Below, piece by piece: positions 1-10,967 of a DNA stretch of 64,000 bases; position 1 is the first letter of the stretch; each line of letters opens with the position of its first letter. The position numbers and the translations under genes are program-made. Source of the DNA: Siphonodentalium dalli (taxonomy: Eukaryota; Mollusca; Scaphopoda; Gadilida; Siphonodentaliidae); NCBI GenBank assembly GCA_032622095.1, contig CP136061.1:251297582-251361581 (forward strand), written 5' to 3'. The notes under the pieces are model-generated. The model did not search any database, was not told the DNA's origin, and worked only from the letters and a program-made list of their open reading frames with translations.

Positions 1-677
1 TGTTTCACATCACTTTAAGATTATTATCACTTTCTATTTGATCACCCTACCGGAGTGTTTCACATCACTTTAAGATTATTCTCACCTTCTATTTGATCAC
101 CCTACTGGAGTGTTTCACATCACTTTAAGATTATTCTCACTTTCTATTTGATCGCCCCACCGGAGTGTTTCAGATCACTTTAAGAATATTCTCACTTTCT
201 ATTTGATCACCCTACCGGAGTGTTTCAGATCACTTTAAGATTATTCTCACATTCTATTTGATCACCATACCGGGGTATTTCACATCACTTTAAGATTATT
301 ATCCAATTCTATTTGATCACCCTACCGGAGTGTTTCACATCACTTTAAGATTATTCTCACTTTCTATTTGATCACCCTACCGAGTGTTTCACATCACTTT
401 AAGATTATTCTCACTTTCTATTTGATCACCATACCGGAGTGTTTCACATCACTTTAAGATTATTATCACTTTCTATTTGATCACCCTACCAGAGTGTTTC
501 ACAACACTTTAAGATTATTCCCACTTTCTATTTGATCACCATACCGGAGTGTTTCACATCACTTTAAGATTATTCTCACTTTCTATTTGATCACCCTACC
601 GGGGTCTTTCACATCACTTTATGATTATTATCCATTTCTATTTGATCACCTTACCGGAGTGTTTCACATTACTTTAA

Positions 678-850
678 TGTTGTACCAGGCAGAAATTTTC
701 AACTGTTGACAATTTTGACAAAAGTTGGAAGGAGGGAAAACACAAATGATTTCGCCATCGAGAGTCATTGCATTTAATTCATATATAAGATTTGTGGTGT
801 GTATTGTCAATTCTGATTAATAATCGTAAACAAATAACTACTTTGAGCAA
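678..850. repeat. 173-bp block inside the 55-bp satellite, copy 1
   Basis: Unrelated sequence replaces the satellite between the motifs ACTTTAA and GATTATTC. It contains TGTTGTACCAGGCAGAAATT and a stretch ending in ACTACTTTGAGCAA. The same block recurs at 1403-1575. A shortened relative borders the array at 3007-3050, so the block probably began as flanking sequence and was pulled into the array by unequal exchange. Confidence 0.9.
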
Positions 851-1402
851 GATTATTCTCACTTTCTATTTGATCACCCTACCGGAGTGTTTCACATCAC
901 TTTAAGATTATTCTCACTTTCTATTTGATCGCCCTACAGGAGTGTTTCAAATCACATTTAAGATTATTCTCACTTTCTATTTGATCACCCTACCGGAGTG
1001 TTTCACATCACTTTAAGATTATTATCACTTTCTATTTGATCACCCTACCGGAGTGTTTCACATTACTTTAAGATTATTCTCACTTTCTATTTTGATTACC
1101 CTACCGGAGTGTTTCACATCACTTTAAGATTATTCTCACTTTCTATTTGATCACCCTACCGGAGTGTTTCACATTACTTTAAGATTATTCCCACTTTCTA
1201 TTTGATCACCATACCGGGGTGTTTCACAACACTTTAAGATTATTCCCACTTTCTATTTGATCACCATACCGGAGTGTTTCACATCACTTTAAGATTATTC
1301 TCACTTTCTATGTGATCACCCTACCGGGGTCTTTCACATCACTTTATGAGTATTATCCATTTCTATTTGATCACCTTACCGGAGTGTTTCACATTACTTT
1401 AA

Positions 1403-1575
1403 TGTTGTACCAGGCAGAAATTTTCAACTGTTGACAATTTTGACAAAAGTTGGAAGGAGGGAAAACACAAATGATTTCGCCATCGAGAGTCATTGCATTT
1501 AATTCATATATAAGATTTGTGGTGTGTATTGTCAATTCTGATTAATAATCGTAAACAAATAACTACTTTGAGCAA
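1403..1575. repeat. 173-bp block inside the 55-bp satellite, copy 2
   Basis: Second copy of the block at 678-850, offset by 725 bp and identical by eye. Together with about ten intervening 55-bp units it forms a 725-bp higher-order repeat present roughly twice. Confidence 0.9.
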
Positions 1576-3006
1576 GATTATTCTCACATTCTATTTGATC
1601 ACCCTACCGGAGTGTTTCACATCATATTGAGATTATTCTCACTTTCTAATTGATCACCCTACCGGAGTGTTTCACATCACTTTAAGATTATTCTCCCTTT
1701 CTATTTGATCACCATGCCGGAGTGTTTCAGATCACTTTAAGATTATTCTCACTTTCTATTTGATCACCCTACCGGAGTGTTTCACATCATATTGAGATTA
1801 TTCTCACTTTCTATTTGATCACCCTACCGGAGTGTTTCAGATCACTTTAAGATTATTCTCACTTTCTATTTGATCACCCTACCGGAGTGTTTCACATCAC
1901 TTTAAGATTATTCTCACTTTCTATTTGATCACCCTACCGGAGTGTTTCACATCACTTTAAGAATATTCTCACTTTCTATTTGATCACCCTACCGGAGTGT
2001 TTCACGTCACTTTAAGATTATTCTCACTTTCTATTTGATCACCCTACCGGAGTGTTTCACATCACTTTAAGATTATTCTCACTTTCTATTTGATCACCCT
2101 ACCGGAGTGTTTCACGTCACTTTAAGATTATTCTCACTTTCTATTTGATCACCCTACCGGAGTGTTTCACGTCACTTTAAGATTATTCTCACTTTCTATT
2201 TGATCACCCTACCGGAGTGTTTCACATCACTTTAAGATTATTCTCACTTTCTATTTGATCACCCTACCGGAGTGTTTCACGTCACTTTAAGATTATTCTC
2301 ACTTTCTATTTGATCACCCTACCGGAGTGTTTCACACCACTTTAAGATTATTCTCACTTTCTATTTGATCACCATACCGGAGTGTTTCACGTCACTTTAA
2401 GATTATTCTCACTTTCTATTTGATCACCCTACCGGAGTGTTTCACGTCACTTTAAGATTATTCTCAATTTCTATTTGATCGCCCTACCGGAGTGTTTCAC
2501 GTCACTTTAAGATTATTCTCACTTTCTATTTGATCGCCCTACCGGAGTGTTTCACATCAGTTTAAGATTATTCTCAATTTCTATTTGATCACCCTACCGG
2601 AGTGTTTCACATTACTTTAAGATTATTCTCACTTTCTATTTGATCACCCTATCGGAGTCTTTCACATCACTTTAAGATTATTCTCACTTTCCATTTGATC
2701 GCCCTACCGGAGTGTTTCACATCACTTTAAGATTATTCTCACGTTCTATTTGATCATCATACCGGAGTCTTTCACATCACTTTAATATTATGATCCATTT
2801 CTATTTTTATCACCCTACCGGAGTGTTTCACATCACTTCAAGATTATTCTCACTTTCGATTTGATCGCCCTACCGGAGTGTTTCAGATCACTTTAAGATT
2901 ATTCTCACTTTCTATTTGATCACCCTATCGGAGTCTTTCACATCACTTTAAGATTATTATCCATTTCTATTTTATCACCCTACCGGAGTCTTTCACATTA
3001 CTTTAA

Positions 3007-3050
3007 TGTTGTGCCAGGCAGACAATTTTGACCAAAGTTGGGAGGAGGGG
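3007..3050. repeat. Truncated relative of the 173-bp block at the satellite edge
   Basis: TGTTGTGCCAGGCAGACAAT follows the last satellite unit. It matches the start of the 173-bp block but lacks an internal piece of about 16 bp, then diverges. It marks the right boundary of the array. Confidence 0.8.
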
Positions 3051-3104
3051 GTGTGGGATAGACATCACACGTGCAAGTCCTGTCGCCACGTCCCTGCTTA
3101 TGCG

Positions 3105-3192
3105 GTGTGAAACCATGCCCCCCCCCCCACAAACAATCTCACCGGGCGCAGTGTGAAACCATGTCCCCCCACAAACAATCTCACCGGGCGCA
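3105..3192. repeat. Two-copy tandem duplication with poly-C
   Basis: A unit of 42-46 bp (GTGTGAAACCATG, a C run, ACAAACAATCTCACCGGGCG) occurs twice in a row. The copies differ mainly in C-run length (13 versus 6). The rest of 3193-3697 holds nothing I can assign. Confidence 0.85.
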
Positions 3193-3697
3193 TCATTATG
3201 GACAATTTGTGCGTGGGTTTCACTGGCATTTGCGTGTTTAATTTGTTTTGCAGAATCTGATCAGGTTGAAAAACCTCATGTAGCCCCAGGTAACGCTGAC
3301 GAATAGATGGAACCAAAGTGGAATTACTGAGATCATATGAAGACCTGAGAGTTTAGCATTTGCAATAAGTGCGATTCTCACTATAAATTGTCATATAATC
3401 AGAGCCATATATTCCCCCGAGTGAGTAACAAAGACTGCTTCGCTATTAGTTGGTGAAATGAAAATTACCATAATGTCTGGATTGTATAGGTGATAAATGT
3501 ATTTTTCATCTCTGATAGCCATTGGCACAGCAAATAGCGTTCCGGATATTCGATTACAACTCAATAATTAAATCCCACGTTACTGCCCACGTCGAGTCGT
3601 GTGACGCAATAATTACGTCATATCTCCCGCGCCAAAGGTGTCACTTTTCAGTATCAGTTTATTGCAAAACCTATGATTTAACTGGTAGCGTTCTCTG

Positions 3698-3800
3698 TTC
3701 CGAAGGTTCTCTATTATGAAGGTTCATTATTCCAAAGGTTCGCTATTCAGAAGCGAACCTATTCCGAAGGTTCGCTGATCCGAAGGTTTTCTATTCTGGG
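3698..3800. repeat. 17-18 bp minisatellite, TTCCGAAGGTTCGCTA type
   Basis: About five degenerate units of the type TTCCGAAGGTTCGCTA. The reverse complement of the same unit is repeated at 6240-6306, so the two patches are related and oppositely oriented. Confidence 0.75.
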
Positions 3801-3873
3801 CGTATTTAGCCAGATATTGACATGCCCCTCCCACAAAAAACCATAGTAGGAATGAGTAATACTAGTACTCTAG

Positions 3874-3909
3874 TCTCATATATATTTTGAAGACCTCTGT
3901 CTGTATGTT

Positions 3910-3945
<36 letters not shown>

Positions 3946-4395
3946 ATTAATACAAATCTACGATTCTCGACCGATCGGGACGAAACTTGGTACGTGTGTG
4001 TAGTTTGACCAGGCGGTGAACGTTGTCGTATTGGCGAGCCCGTGCGGCGCCCGCTTCGCGCATGCGCAGACGAGATCTCGGAACCGGGTGGAGCTATCGA
4101 CTTGAAATTTGCTATGTGAATGTATCTTGCCCCGGATACGAATTTTATCGGGTCGCCGAGCCCGTGCGACACCAGCTTCGCGCATGCGCAGACGAGATCT
4201 CGGAAACGGGTGGAGCTATCGACTTGAAATTTGCTATGTGAATGTATCTTGCCCCGGATACGAATTTTATCGGGTCGCCGAGTCCGTGCGACGCCAGCTT
4301 CGCGCATGCGCAGACCAGATCTCGGAAACGGATAGAGCTATCGACTTGAAATTTTGTTTTTGAATAGCCCGGACAACGTCGGGCTCATCGGCTAG
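3874..4395 (+). mobile_element. Helitron-like element 1a, non-autonomous
   Basis: It starts with TCTCATATATATTTTGAAGA and ends with an imperfect hairpin (GCCCGGAC...GTCGGGC, 4367-4384), a 7-nt spacer and CTAG (4392-4395). That is the Helitron signature: 5' TC, 3' hairpin plus CTRR, no target duplication. Inside are a (GTCT)n run (3915-3945) and about 2.7 copies of a 122-bp unit containing CGCGCATGCGCAGACGAGAT. There is no Rep/helicase coding sequence. The next element starts at the following base. The Helitron assignment rests on the ends only. Confidence 0.72.
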
Positions 4396-4832
4396 TCTCA
4401 TATATATTTTGAAGACCTCTGTTTGTTTGTCTGTCTGTCTGTATGTTTGTCTGTCATTTATACAAATCTACGATTCTCGACCGATCGGGACGAAACTTGG
4501 TACGTGTGTGTAGTTTGACCAGGCGGTGGACGTTGTCGTATTGGCGAGCCCGTGCGGCGCCCGCTTCGTGCATGCGCAGACGAGATCTCGGAAACGGGTG
4601 GAGCTATCGACTTGAAATTTGCTATGTGAATGTATCTTGCTCCGGATACGAATTTTATCGGGTCACCGAGCCCGTGCGACGCCAGCTTCGCGCATGCGCA
4701 GACGAGATCTCGGAAACGGGTAGAGCTATCGACTTGAAATGCATGCGAACACCAGATCTCGGAAACGGGTGGAGATATCGACTTGAAATTTGGTTTTTGA
4801 ATAGCCCGGACAACGTCGGGCTCATCGGCTAG
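4396..4832 (+). mobile_element. Helitron-like element 1b, tandem to 1a
   Basis: It has the same TCTCATATATATTTTGAAGA start and the same hairpin plus CTAG end (4829-4832) as element 1a, joined without spacer. The base after CTAG is T, as expected for insertion into an AT dinucleotide. It is shorter than 1a because it carries fewer, partly deleted 122-bp internal units. Head-to-tail arrays are known for Helitrons and fit rolling-circle transposition. Confidence 0.72.
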
Positions 4833-5046
4833 TACTCACATATATATAGTACAATTAGACACATTCTAATTTCCAAATTGTCCCAATGTCGGTCAATAAT
4901 AGCAGGAAGATAGTATCAGTTTATCGTTTATTATGGTAAGTTGAAATCACAAGGAGTGCATGACTGAAATAAAATACATGTGCAAATATATCTCAATAAC
5001 GAGCGTTGTATGTTTGCATTCTGGGTTGTCAGCCATCTGTAACATA
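4833..5046. repeat. Dispersed direct repeat F, copy 1
   Basis: About 214 bp starting TACTCACATATATATAGTAC and ending in GCCATCTGTAACATA recur in the same orientation at 7619-7836, with only small differences such as a longer (TA)n run. Copy 1 begins exactly where Helitron-like element 1b ends. I recognise no coding content. Confidence 0.88.
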
Positions 5047-5134
5047 GTCTCATTCTCGCTGGTTATCAGCCATCTGTAACATAGTCTCATTCTCGCTGGT
5101 TATCAGCCATCTGTAACATAGTCTCATTCTCGCC
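5021..5134. repeat. 37-bp tandem repeat
   Basis: Roughly 2.7 copies of a 37-bp unit (GTCTCATTCTCGCTGGTTAT plus CAGCCATCTGTAACATA). It grows from the right end of repeat F copy 1. The second copy of F (7619-7836) has not expanded this unit. Confidence 0.9.
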
Positions 5135-5385
5135 GATTGGCTCTAGCTCTCTATATAATGAAAATCTCGTGATTTTTTTCTACGAAGCAGAGAATATAGA
5201 AAACAACAACACCATTTGAGTAGAGTCTCCCTTTCCTTCGGCCATTTATATAAGATAGATGTAACATATATACAACGCACATACGTATGTTTTGAATTAA
5301 TTATACAACAATATCCTTTACACCATTCATGTGACTGACGCATTATTATGTATTATATGTATCATATATAGAGGATATGAAATGA

Positions 5386-5505
5386 GTGTTTCTCTCATAT
5401 GATATTTATGAAACGAGTCTAAGAATCTTTAGTTTTCTCGAGCCTCCGGCGAGAGAAAACTGAAAATTCGTGACGAGTTTCATAAATATCATATGAGAGA
5501 AACAC
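5386..5505. repeat. Perfect-arm palindrome (foldback)
   Basis: Arms 5386-5414 and 5477-5505 are exact reverse complements over 29 bp (core CTCTCATATGATATTTATGA). A second inner inverted repeat (AGTTTTCTCG...CGAGAGAAAACT) sits in the loop. This is typical of a small foldback or MITE-type element. Motifs like TTTATCATATGAC recur near 5521 and, inverted, near 5990, so it may be one end of a larger element at about 5360-6010. Confidence 0.75.
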
Positions 5506-6239
5506 GAATTACATATTCTATTTATCATATGACACCTATAAATTGATAATGATGTCCAAAACGCACACAAATCACTAAATAGCTATATGACATCGGCAGA
5601 AAAAGGTTAATGTGACGTCACTTCATTGCACCGGAAACCCACTTACACCTAGTGAACTAGCAGAAATAATATGCACGCGAAGATATAGTGCGCTATTCTG
5701 TTCTCAGTTTGTGACATTATATCGTATGTTTATTAGATAAATACGAATTACATGTCCAAAACTATATATTTCAAGATTATAATTGCGAGAATTTCGGCAT
5801 CGCGTTGATTGACGCGCACGAATTTGACCTGCATTTAGTTAGAGATACGGCTCGGCCCCGGCTGCCATTCAGCCAATAAGAACCCACTTTTTGTCAACAA
5901 ACCAATCAAATTATCGGAAGGTGATATGAACTAGTAGTTCATATGAAATTGATTTATGACATACTTTCCAACGTAAATAATGATTGAGTCATATGATAAA
6001 TTTATGTATTTATTATGTGTATTAGTTATCTCGTTCACTGAGTCTATTTATATATTATTGCGTGACGTAAATTATTGAGAAATAAAGTCATACGTATTGA
6101 CATTAAATATTATGGAAACCCACGACAATAAACAAATCACATTTATTGTTTCAAGTTATTTTTTTTCATAAAAAGAGTCTTCGGGATAAAGAACCATCTC
6201 AATACTTTAGAATATAGAATTAACATTTAAAATAATAAA
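5506..6239. other. AT-rich sequence without an assignable feature
   Basis: No open frame with recognisable similarity. It contains a near-palindrome around 5930-5945 and an inverted TTTATCATATGAC motif pair (about 5521 and 5990). It may be the interior of a degenerate DNA element. Confidence 0.5.
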
Positions 6240-6306
6240 AACCTTCCGGATAGCAAACCTTCGGAATAGCGAACTTTCGGAATAGCGAACTTTCGGAATA
6301 GAGACA
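6240..6306. repeat. 17-bp minisatellite, reverse complement of the 3698-3800 type
   Basis: About 3.5 units of CGGAATAGCGAACTTTC. Reverse-complemented they match the TTCCGAAGGTTCGCTA units at 3698-3800. Confidence 0.8.
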
Positions 6307-6320
6307 TATCACCGATTTAA

Positions 6321-6394
6321 CTAGTCCAAGTCTTCTCGTACTAAAACCGGCTAAGATATTGGGATGGAGGTGCCGGTCTTTAGTCCGAGTTCCA
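6321..6394. repeat. Dispersed inverted repeat G, left arm
   Basis: About 65 bp including ACTAAAACCGGCTAAGATAT and GGTGCCGGTCTTTAGTCC occur as a nearly perfect reverse complement at 7409-7477, about 1 kb away. Between the arms (6395-7408) I see only AT-rich DNA without a supported gene. Confidence 0.88.
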
Positions 6395-7408
6395 GGCCCA
6401 TGCATTCTTATGACACGACTTAAGCGTTAGTGACCCGCTCAAATAAAACCACAAGTATATGAAATAAAATATCACAATTGCGACAATAAACGGATATTTT
6501 CCGCAGAAGACATGCTATTTTATCTGAAACCCACATCAGTTGTGAATTTAAAACGGTAATTTAATGCGAAAAGAGACATTTACCTCAATGTTTACAATTT
6601 TTTAAAAGTATGCGAACTCGGTTGACCTCGCGAACTGTGTTCGGCATTTTCCGTTGAAAATATTCCGTAGATTTTGGACAACAACGCAAATTACGATGAA
6701 TTCTCCATTGTAATCGTAATTATGTGTGTCAATAAATAAAATAATAAATAGATTAATTAAACATTGGAGATATAAATGTAATACACTAAATAAAGTCCCA
6801 CTAAAACGGAAGAACTATATTTCGAAACTGTGTGATTCGGTTCTCCGATTATTTTATCAACACAGATGTTAAAATGCACATCACACGCATGGCAACTTGG
6901 CAAGTCAGACACAAGAGTTCTAATTTGCTCCAATTTTGACAAGTTGCTTGCGAAAATAGTCAACAAAACTACCGTTCTGATCCTCCATTATGTCATTAAG
7001 TTTTTAGTGCGGGAATTGTTCTGAAAGCACATAGAAAACTGGACTTTCGGGGGATCGGTTTTCGCCATTTTTGTTCGGAAAACCCGCGCTATATATAGAA
7101 ACGGAAAGTAGAATTCCCAGAACAAACAGCGGATTATGCCGAACTTATTCGGACCACTTCGGCTTTCGGTTAAAACGTAAACAAACAGATAAACAAATCG
7201 ATGTTTGTGTCAATCAACCGGAATATTCTATGTGTAATTTAACATTAAAGTTAGATTATTATACACCATTATGACCATAAGATGTAAGCCTTTCCGATGT
7301 ATATAGCATCATGTATTGATTTGCTAGGTAAATCGAGTAAAATACACCACAAATTCCCGCCACAGATCGTGGGCGTAAGTCGTGTCATAGGATTGGTATA
7401 CAAGCGGT

Positions 7409-7477
7409 CTTGGACTAAAGACCGGCACCTCCATCCCAATATCTTAGCCGGTTTTAGTACGAGAAGATTTGGACTAC
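7409..7477. repeat. Dispersed inverted repeat G, right arm
   Basis: Reverse complement of 6321-6394 with two or three mismatches. The short open frames crossing both arms translate to the same peptide only because the DNA is shared. There is no independent support for coding. Confidence 0.88.
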
Positions 7478-7485
7478 GATTTAAC

Positions 7486-7618
7486 ATATACATTGTTAGA
7501 AAAAAGCCCGTCGCTTTAACGGTCTGAGACCGCGCAACATCGCTGCCAACCTTTGACCGTTAAACATACGGTCAGGCTGTAGCATGTTCCACGGTACTAA
7601 ACCGTTTGAGTAAGCTAG
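7486..7618. repeat. ACGGT/ACCGT-rich repeat with a CATTGTTAGAAAA end
   Basis: It begins ACATTGTTAGAAAAAAGCCC and holds scattered ACGGT/ACCGT pentamers. The reverse complement of 10287-10378 starts ACACTGTTAGAAAATACTGT, and 13216 starts ACACTGTCAAAAAATACTGT; both are followed by similar pentamers. I infer a small transposon family sharing one terminus. The superfamily is not resolved. Confidence 0.45.
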
Positions 7619-7836
7619 TACTCACATATATATATATAGTACAATTATACACATTCTAATTCCCAAATTGTCCCAATGTCGGTCAATAGTAGCAGGAAGA
7701 TAGTATCAGTTTATCGTTTATTATGGTAAGTTGAAATCACAATGAGTGCATGACTGAAATAAAATACATGTGCAAATATATCTCAATAACGAGCGTTGTA
7801 TGTTTGCATTCTGGGTTATCAGCCATCTGTAACATG
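7619..7836. repeat. Dispersed direct repeat F, copy 2
   Basis: Second copy of 4833-5046 in the same orientation, with one ATCAGCCATCTGTAACAT end and no 37-bp expansion. It is preceded by AAGCTAG where copy 1 is preceded by the CTAG end of the Helitron-like element. The following 7837-8616 has nothing assignable except poly-T around 8133-8160. Confidence 0.88.
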
Positions 7837-8616
7837 GTATAATTCTGTAATCAGTAAATGTCAGACCGTTGTATTTTTCACTGTTCAACACCGTTTAATT
7901 AATATCAAGACCGTAACTAATAAAGGTGAAACCAATGGTATTTTTCATGGGTCAACGCCAATTTTTTGCTCTTAATTTGCTAATTTACCGTAGAACTAGC
8001 CAGGTTACGATCATAGTTTTGATGAAATGTAAATCTTCAATGCATAAAATGATAGACAATATTTATGAAACTTTTCAGTTTGCAGAGGATCAAACTTGTT
8101 ATCTGCCTCGTGGAATTTAATCTAAAAAAAAATGCTCTTTTTTTTTTCTTTTTTTTTTTTCTAAATTAAAGGCGAAAAACATGAGGGGTTAAGAGGAGGA
8201 CCGTTCGGTCCTTCTGAAAATCCCGGCGTTAGCCCCCCCAAATCACTTTCCTGTGGTGGAATTTAATCCGGAAAAAGGCCGCGCACCCGTAATGTGTTCG
8301 CCTTTCACTGTATACTGTATAAATATGGCTGTAAATAAAAACAAACGATACTAGTAATAACTGATAGGCCAACCCAGTACTATTCAGTTACGAGTAATAC
8401 TAATTTCGACCATTCTAAAACATGAACCGGCTTGCCCTTTTAAGACATAAAAAGAACAAATCTACATGTGTCACAGTTAAAACTCAAATTTATGTAAATG
8501 TAAAAGTAGAACATCATAATGGCATACTTTTTGGTAACATGTAAAACGTGAAATTGTCCAGTCACTTGTAAACACAGTTTTTGTTTTAACAGGTGAATCC
8601 GTACATCATGACAATA

Positions 8617-9111
8617 CAGTACCAGTCAGAAGAAGTGGTATTTTCGGCGCACCTATATTGCGATATTGAGCGCGCTTAATTTAAAAAAAAGGCCTGATTA
8701 TAGCACAATACCAAAATTCTGTCGCGATTATTATTGCGATATTGAACGCAAAATATTTCGATACCAAGTGCGCTAAATTACATACAGACCCGATAGTGTT
8801 ATATTTATATGAGATAAATACTGTGCATATAGTGTACATATACCAATTACAACTATAATTATATACAAATTTAAAACATTGTATCGATGTATACAATAAA
8901 CAATATATAAGAAGCAATAATTTCATTTAAATGTCACAATTTTAAGCGCAATATGTCGCAATAGTAAGCGCAAAATATTGAGATATTAAGCGCAAAATAT
9001 TGCAATAATATCACAAGCGACACGCTTATAAACGTTTCCACTTGCAATAGTATTGCGATATTGGTCGCGAAAATAGCGCGCTTAATATACCACTTCTTTT
9101 CACTGGTACTG
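8617..9111. mobile_element. TA-flanked TIR element (Tc1/mariner-like MITE)
   Basis: Terminal inverted repeats of about 28 bp begin CAGTACCAGT and continue into AGAAGTGGTAT on both ends. TA lies just outside each end (8615-8616 and 9112-9113). A TA target duplication and a CAGT terminus fit the Tc1/mariner group. The interior is built from short motifs such as TTGCGATATT and AAGCGCAAAATATTG in both orientations and has no transposase frame, so it is non-autonomous. Confidence 0.8.
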
Positions 9112-10286
9112 TATATCAATAACAGCTAATTGGGATTGAAACCTTCAAGAAAACAGCATATCCCATAATAACTGTGCGTGATGACTTGGCGACAATGTTC
9201 TCCTGTAGTCGCACATTTTTCGATGAAATTTTACAGCATGATGCACCAAACTGTATACTGGTATCACGACACGTAGTATCTATCAATATCAGTGAGTCAG
9301 CCAAAGATAGTTTGATAAGAAACATCCAACCAATAGGGCGCTCCCGGAATATTGTCGTAATAACTTGACGATAACATGGCGAATGATGACAATGTCTCAT
9401 ATCCACACGTGTCAATGAGAATTGATGAACACGGGATGAATTGGTCCGTGTAATTGTAAAGTTGTACTTGTAAGTTGGAATTGTAGATATGTGATCATCC
9501 GTCACTGCGCGGTGTCAGTTCATTGTTTACTGGTGTTGTTGTTGACATTGAAGCTTTTGTGAATTACACTGGTGCGTAAAGTACATGTATATCATCTCTT
9601 GTAAATGTACATGAATGTGCTTTGAAACAATCAAAACACTGTCAACTGGATTGAACAACAGGTCCTTGTCAACATTCTAATAGTAAAAGCTGCTCGTTGT
9701 TGCTATTATTGTCAATATTGGATGATAACCGAAGCTCGTGTTAATTGTACCTGTAACCTGTGTCAGTAAATGTGCCAGTGTTTTGATAGTCATAGCACTG
9801 TCTATTTCAACATCAGCACTGAGTCCAATGATGTCAGGTTACAGCCGACCTCAGATCATGCCATGAATCTCTACTCCAAATCGTATACGGCCCATTGGTC
9901 ACAATTTAGTGGAAAATTTCAATGATTAAGCCGGTTTTCGCAGAATTGAAACCTGTCCGGTTAACAAAGGAACGGAAAATGTTACATTTTACCAATAAAC
10001 AATAGTTTGTAAAGCGATCAATTACACAAAATGGCGTTCGATATAAATAGGTGAGTGCTAAAGCAAGGAGCTTATCTTAATTCGGACTCAACATAAGACG
10101 GACCCGCATAACACAGAATGAATGCCGATCATTGTATTGAATACAAACAATTAATAATACATATTAAATGTCAGCAGAATCAGATTCAGTCATACTGCAT
10201 GCCGTATATAATTTGGTCGCCGATAAATATAAACTTTGAATCACGGAAATTTTTAACTTAGACAATTTTCATGGGCACATAAAATA
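9112..10286. other. Unassigned sequence
   Basis: A 129-codon minus-strand open frame (9116-9505) lies here. It has no motif I recognise and runs up to the edge of the adjacent MITE, so I do not call it a gene. No repeats were noticed. Confidence 0.5.
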
Positions 10287-10378
10287 ACGGTAAAAAACCG
10301 TAAAACTGATTAAACGGTATGGGACCGTCGGTTATGACGGTCTGAAACTGTCAAACCGACAGTATTTTCTAACAGTGT
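10287..10378. repeat. ACGGT/ACCGT-rich repeat, inverted relative of 7486-7618
   Basis: Several ACGGT/ACCGT pentamers followed by TATTTTCTAACAGTGTATAT, the reverse complement of the terminal motif at 7486. It probably belongs to the same small element family. The stretch 10379-10967 to its right has no feature I can support. Confidence 0.45.
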
Positions 10379-10967
10379 ATATGACATGCATAATACATAT
10401 ACAAGTGTGTATATATCAACCCCTCTGTGTGAAGGCACGACCAATCCTATTGTGTCACTCATATCGAGTAATGCAGGGGAACTACAGTTAGGTACCCCCG
10501 GTCTCAACAAATGGTTTGTGTTTATAAATGGGGATTTTCTGCCCAGACTGGGTGGGGTCTTCGGTGTCTCAATTTGTTGTAAAGGCACAATTCAAGTATT
10601 ATGACAATCTCCGCAGTATGCTGATATTTTCAATCGATGGTAGTCTATAACCATTGTATTCGCTTGAATACGTTCAGTAGTAATCAGGGATATATTTGAG
10701 GCGGATTTCCCTATTAATGTGTGAAATATAATTACAAAGTTGTACTCGTCTCCTATGTCGTCTTTACATATTGTACTAAAACCTCTGTTATTCCGTTTCG
10801 ATTTTTTCTACCGTCCAGTTTCTGTTGGCAATCGATTATTTGATATCCTAATCTTAACAATGGAATTGGATATAAGTACAACGGAATTTCATTTAGCTAT
10901 CTTCTGATTCCCGGGTGTGTAGAAATAGTACCATATTCCGTCATGTGCGCTCCGTCCAAACTTCACA

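Larger units (their letters stand above)
1..3006. repeat. 55-bp tandem satellite array
   Basis: Head-to-tail units of 55 bp run from the first base, so the array probably extends left of the window. Each unit carries GTTTCACATCACTTTAAGAT followed by a CTATTTGATCACC block and a TACCGGAG end. Single-base variants (CACATC/CACGTC/CAGATC, TTATTCTC/TTATTATC) are shared between neighbours, as expected from local homogenisation. Two identical 173-bp blocks interrupt it at 678-850 and 1403-1575. No unit encodes a plausible protein. Confidence 0.97.

Noticed and set aside
1-3006. Possible CRISPR array
   Set aside because: The unit repeats without unique spacers, the context is eukaryotic, and there are no cas genes. 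The same applies to the 68-bp and 95-bp arrays.
3876-4832. ORFs of up to 143 codons over the Helitron-like pair
   Set aside because: They follow the 122-bp internal units and the (GTCT)n run, overlap on both strands and show no Rep or helicase motif.
6220-7527. Peptide shared by the frames at 6220-6405 and 7297-7527
   Set aside because: The similarity comes from the 65-bp inverted DNA repeat; it stops exactly at the repeat edges, and other frames match equally well.
9116-9505. 129-codon minus-strand ORF as a host gene
   Set aside because: No recognisable motif, ends at the border of a MITE, and no splice or start context.
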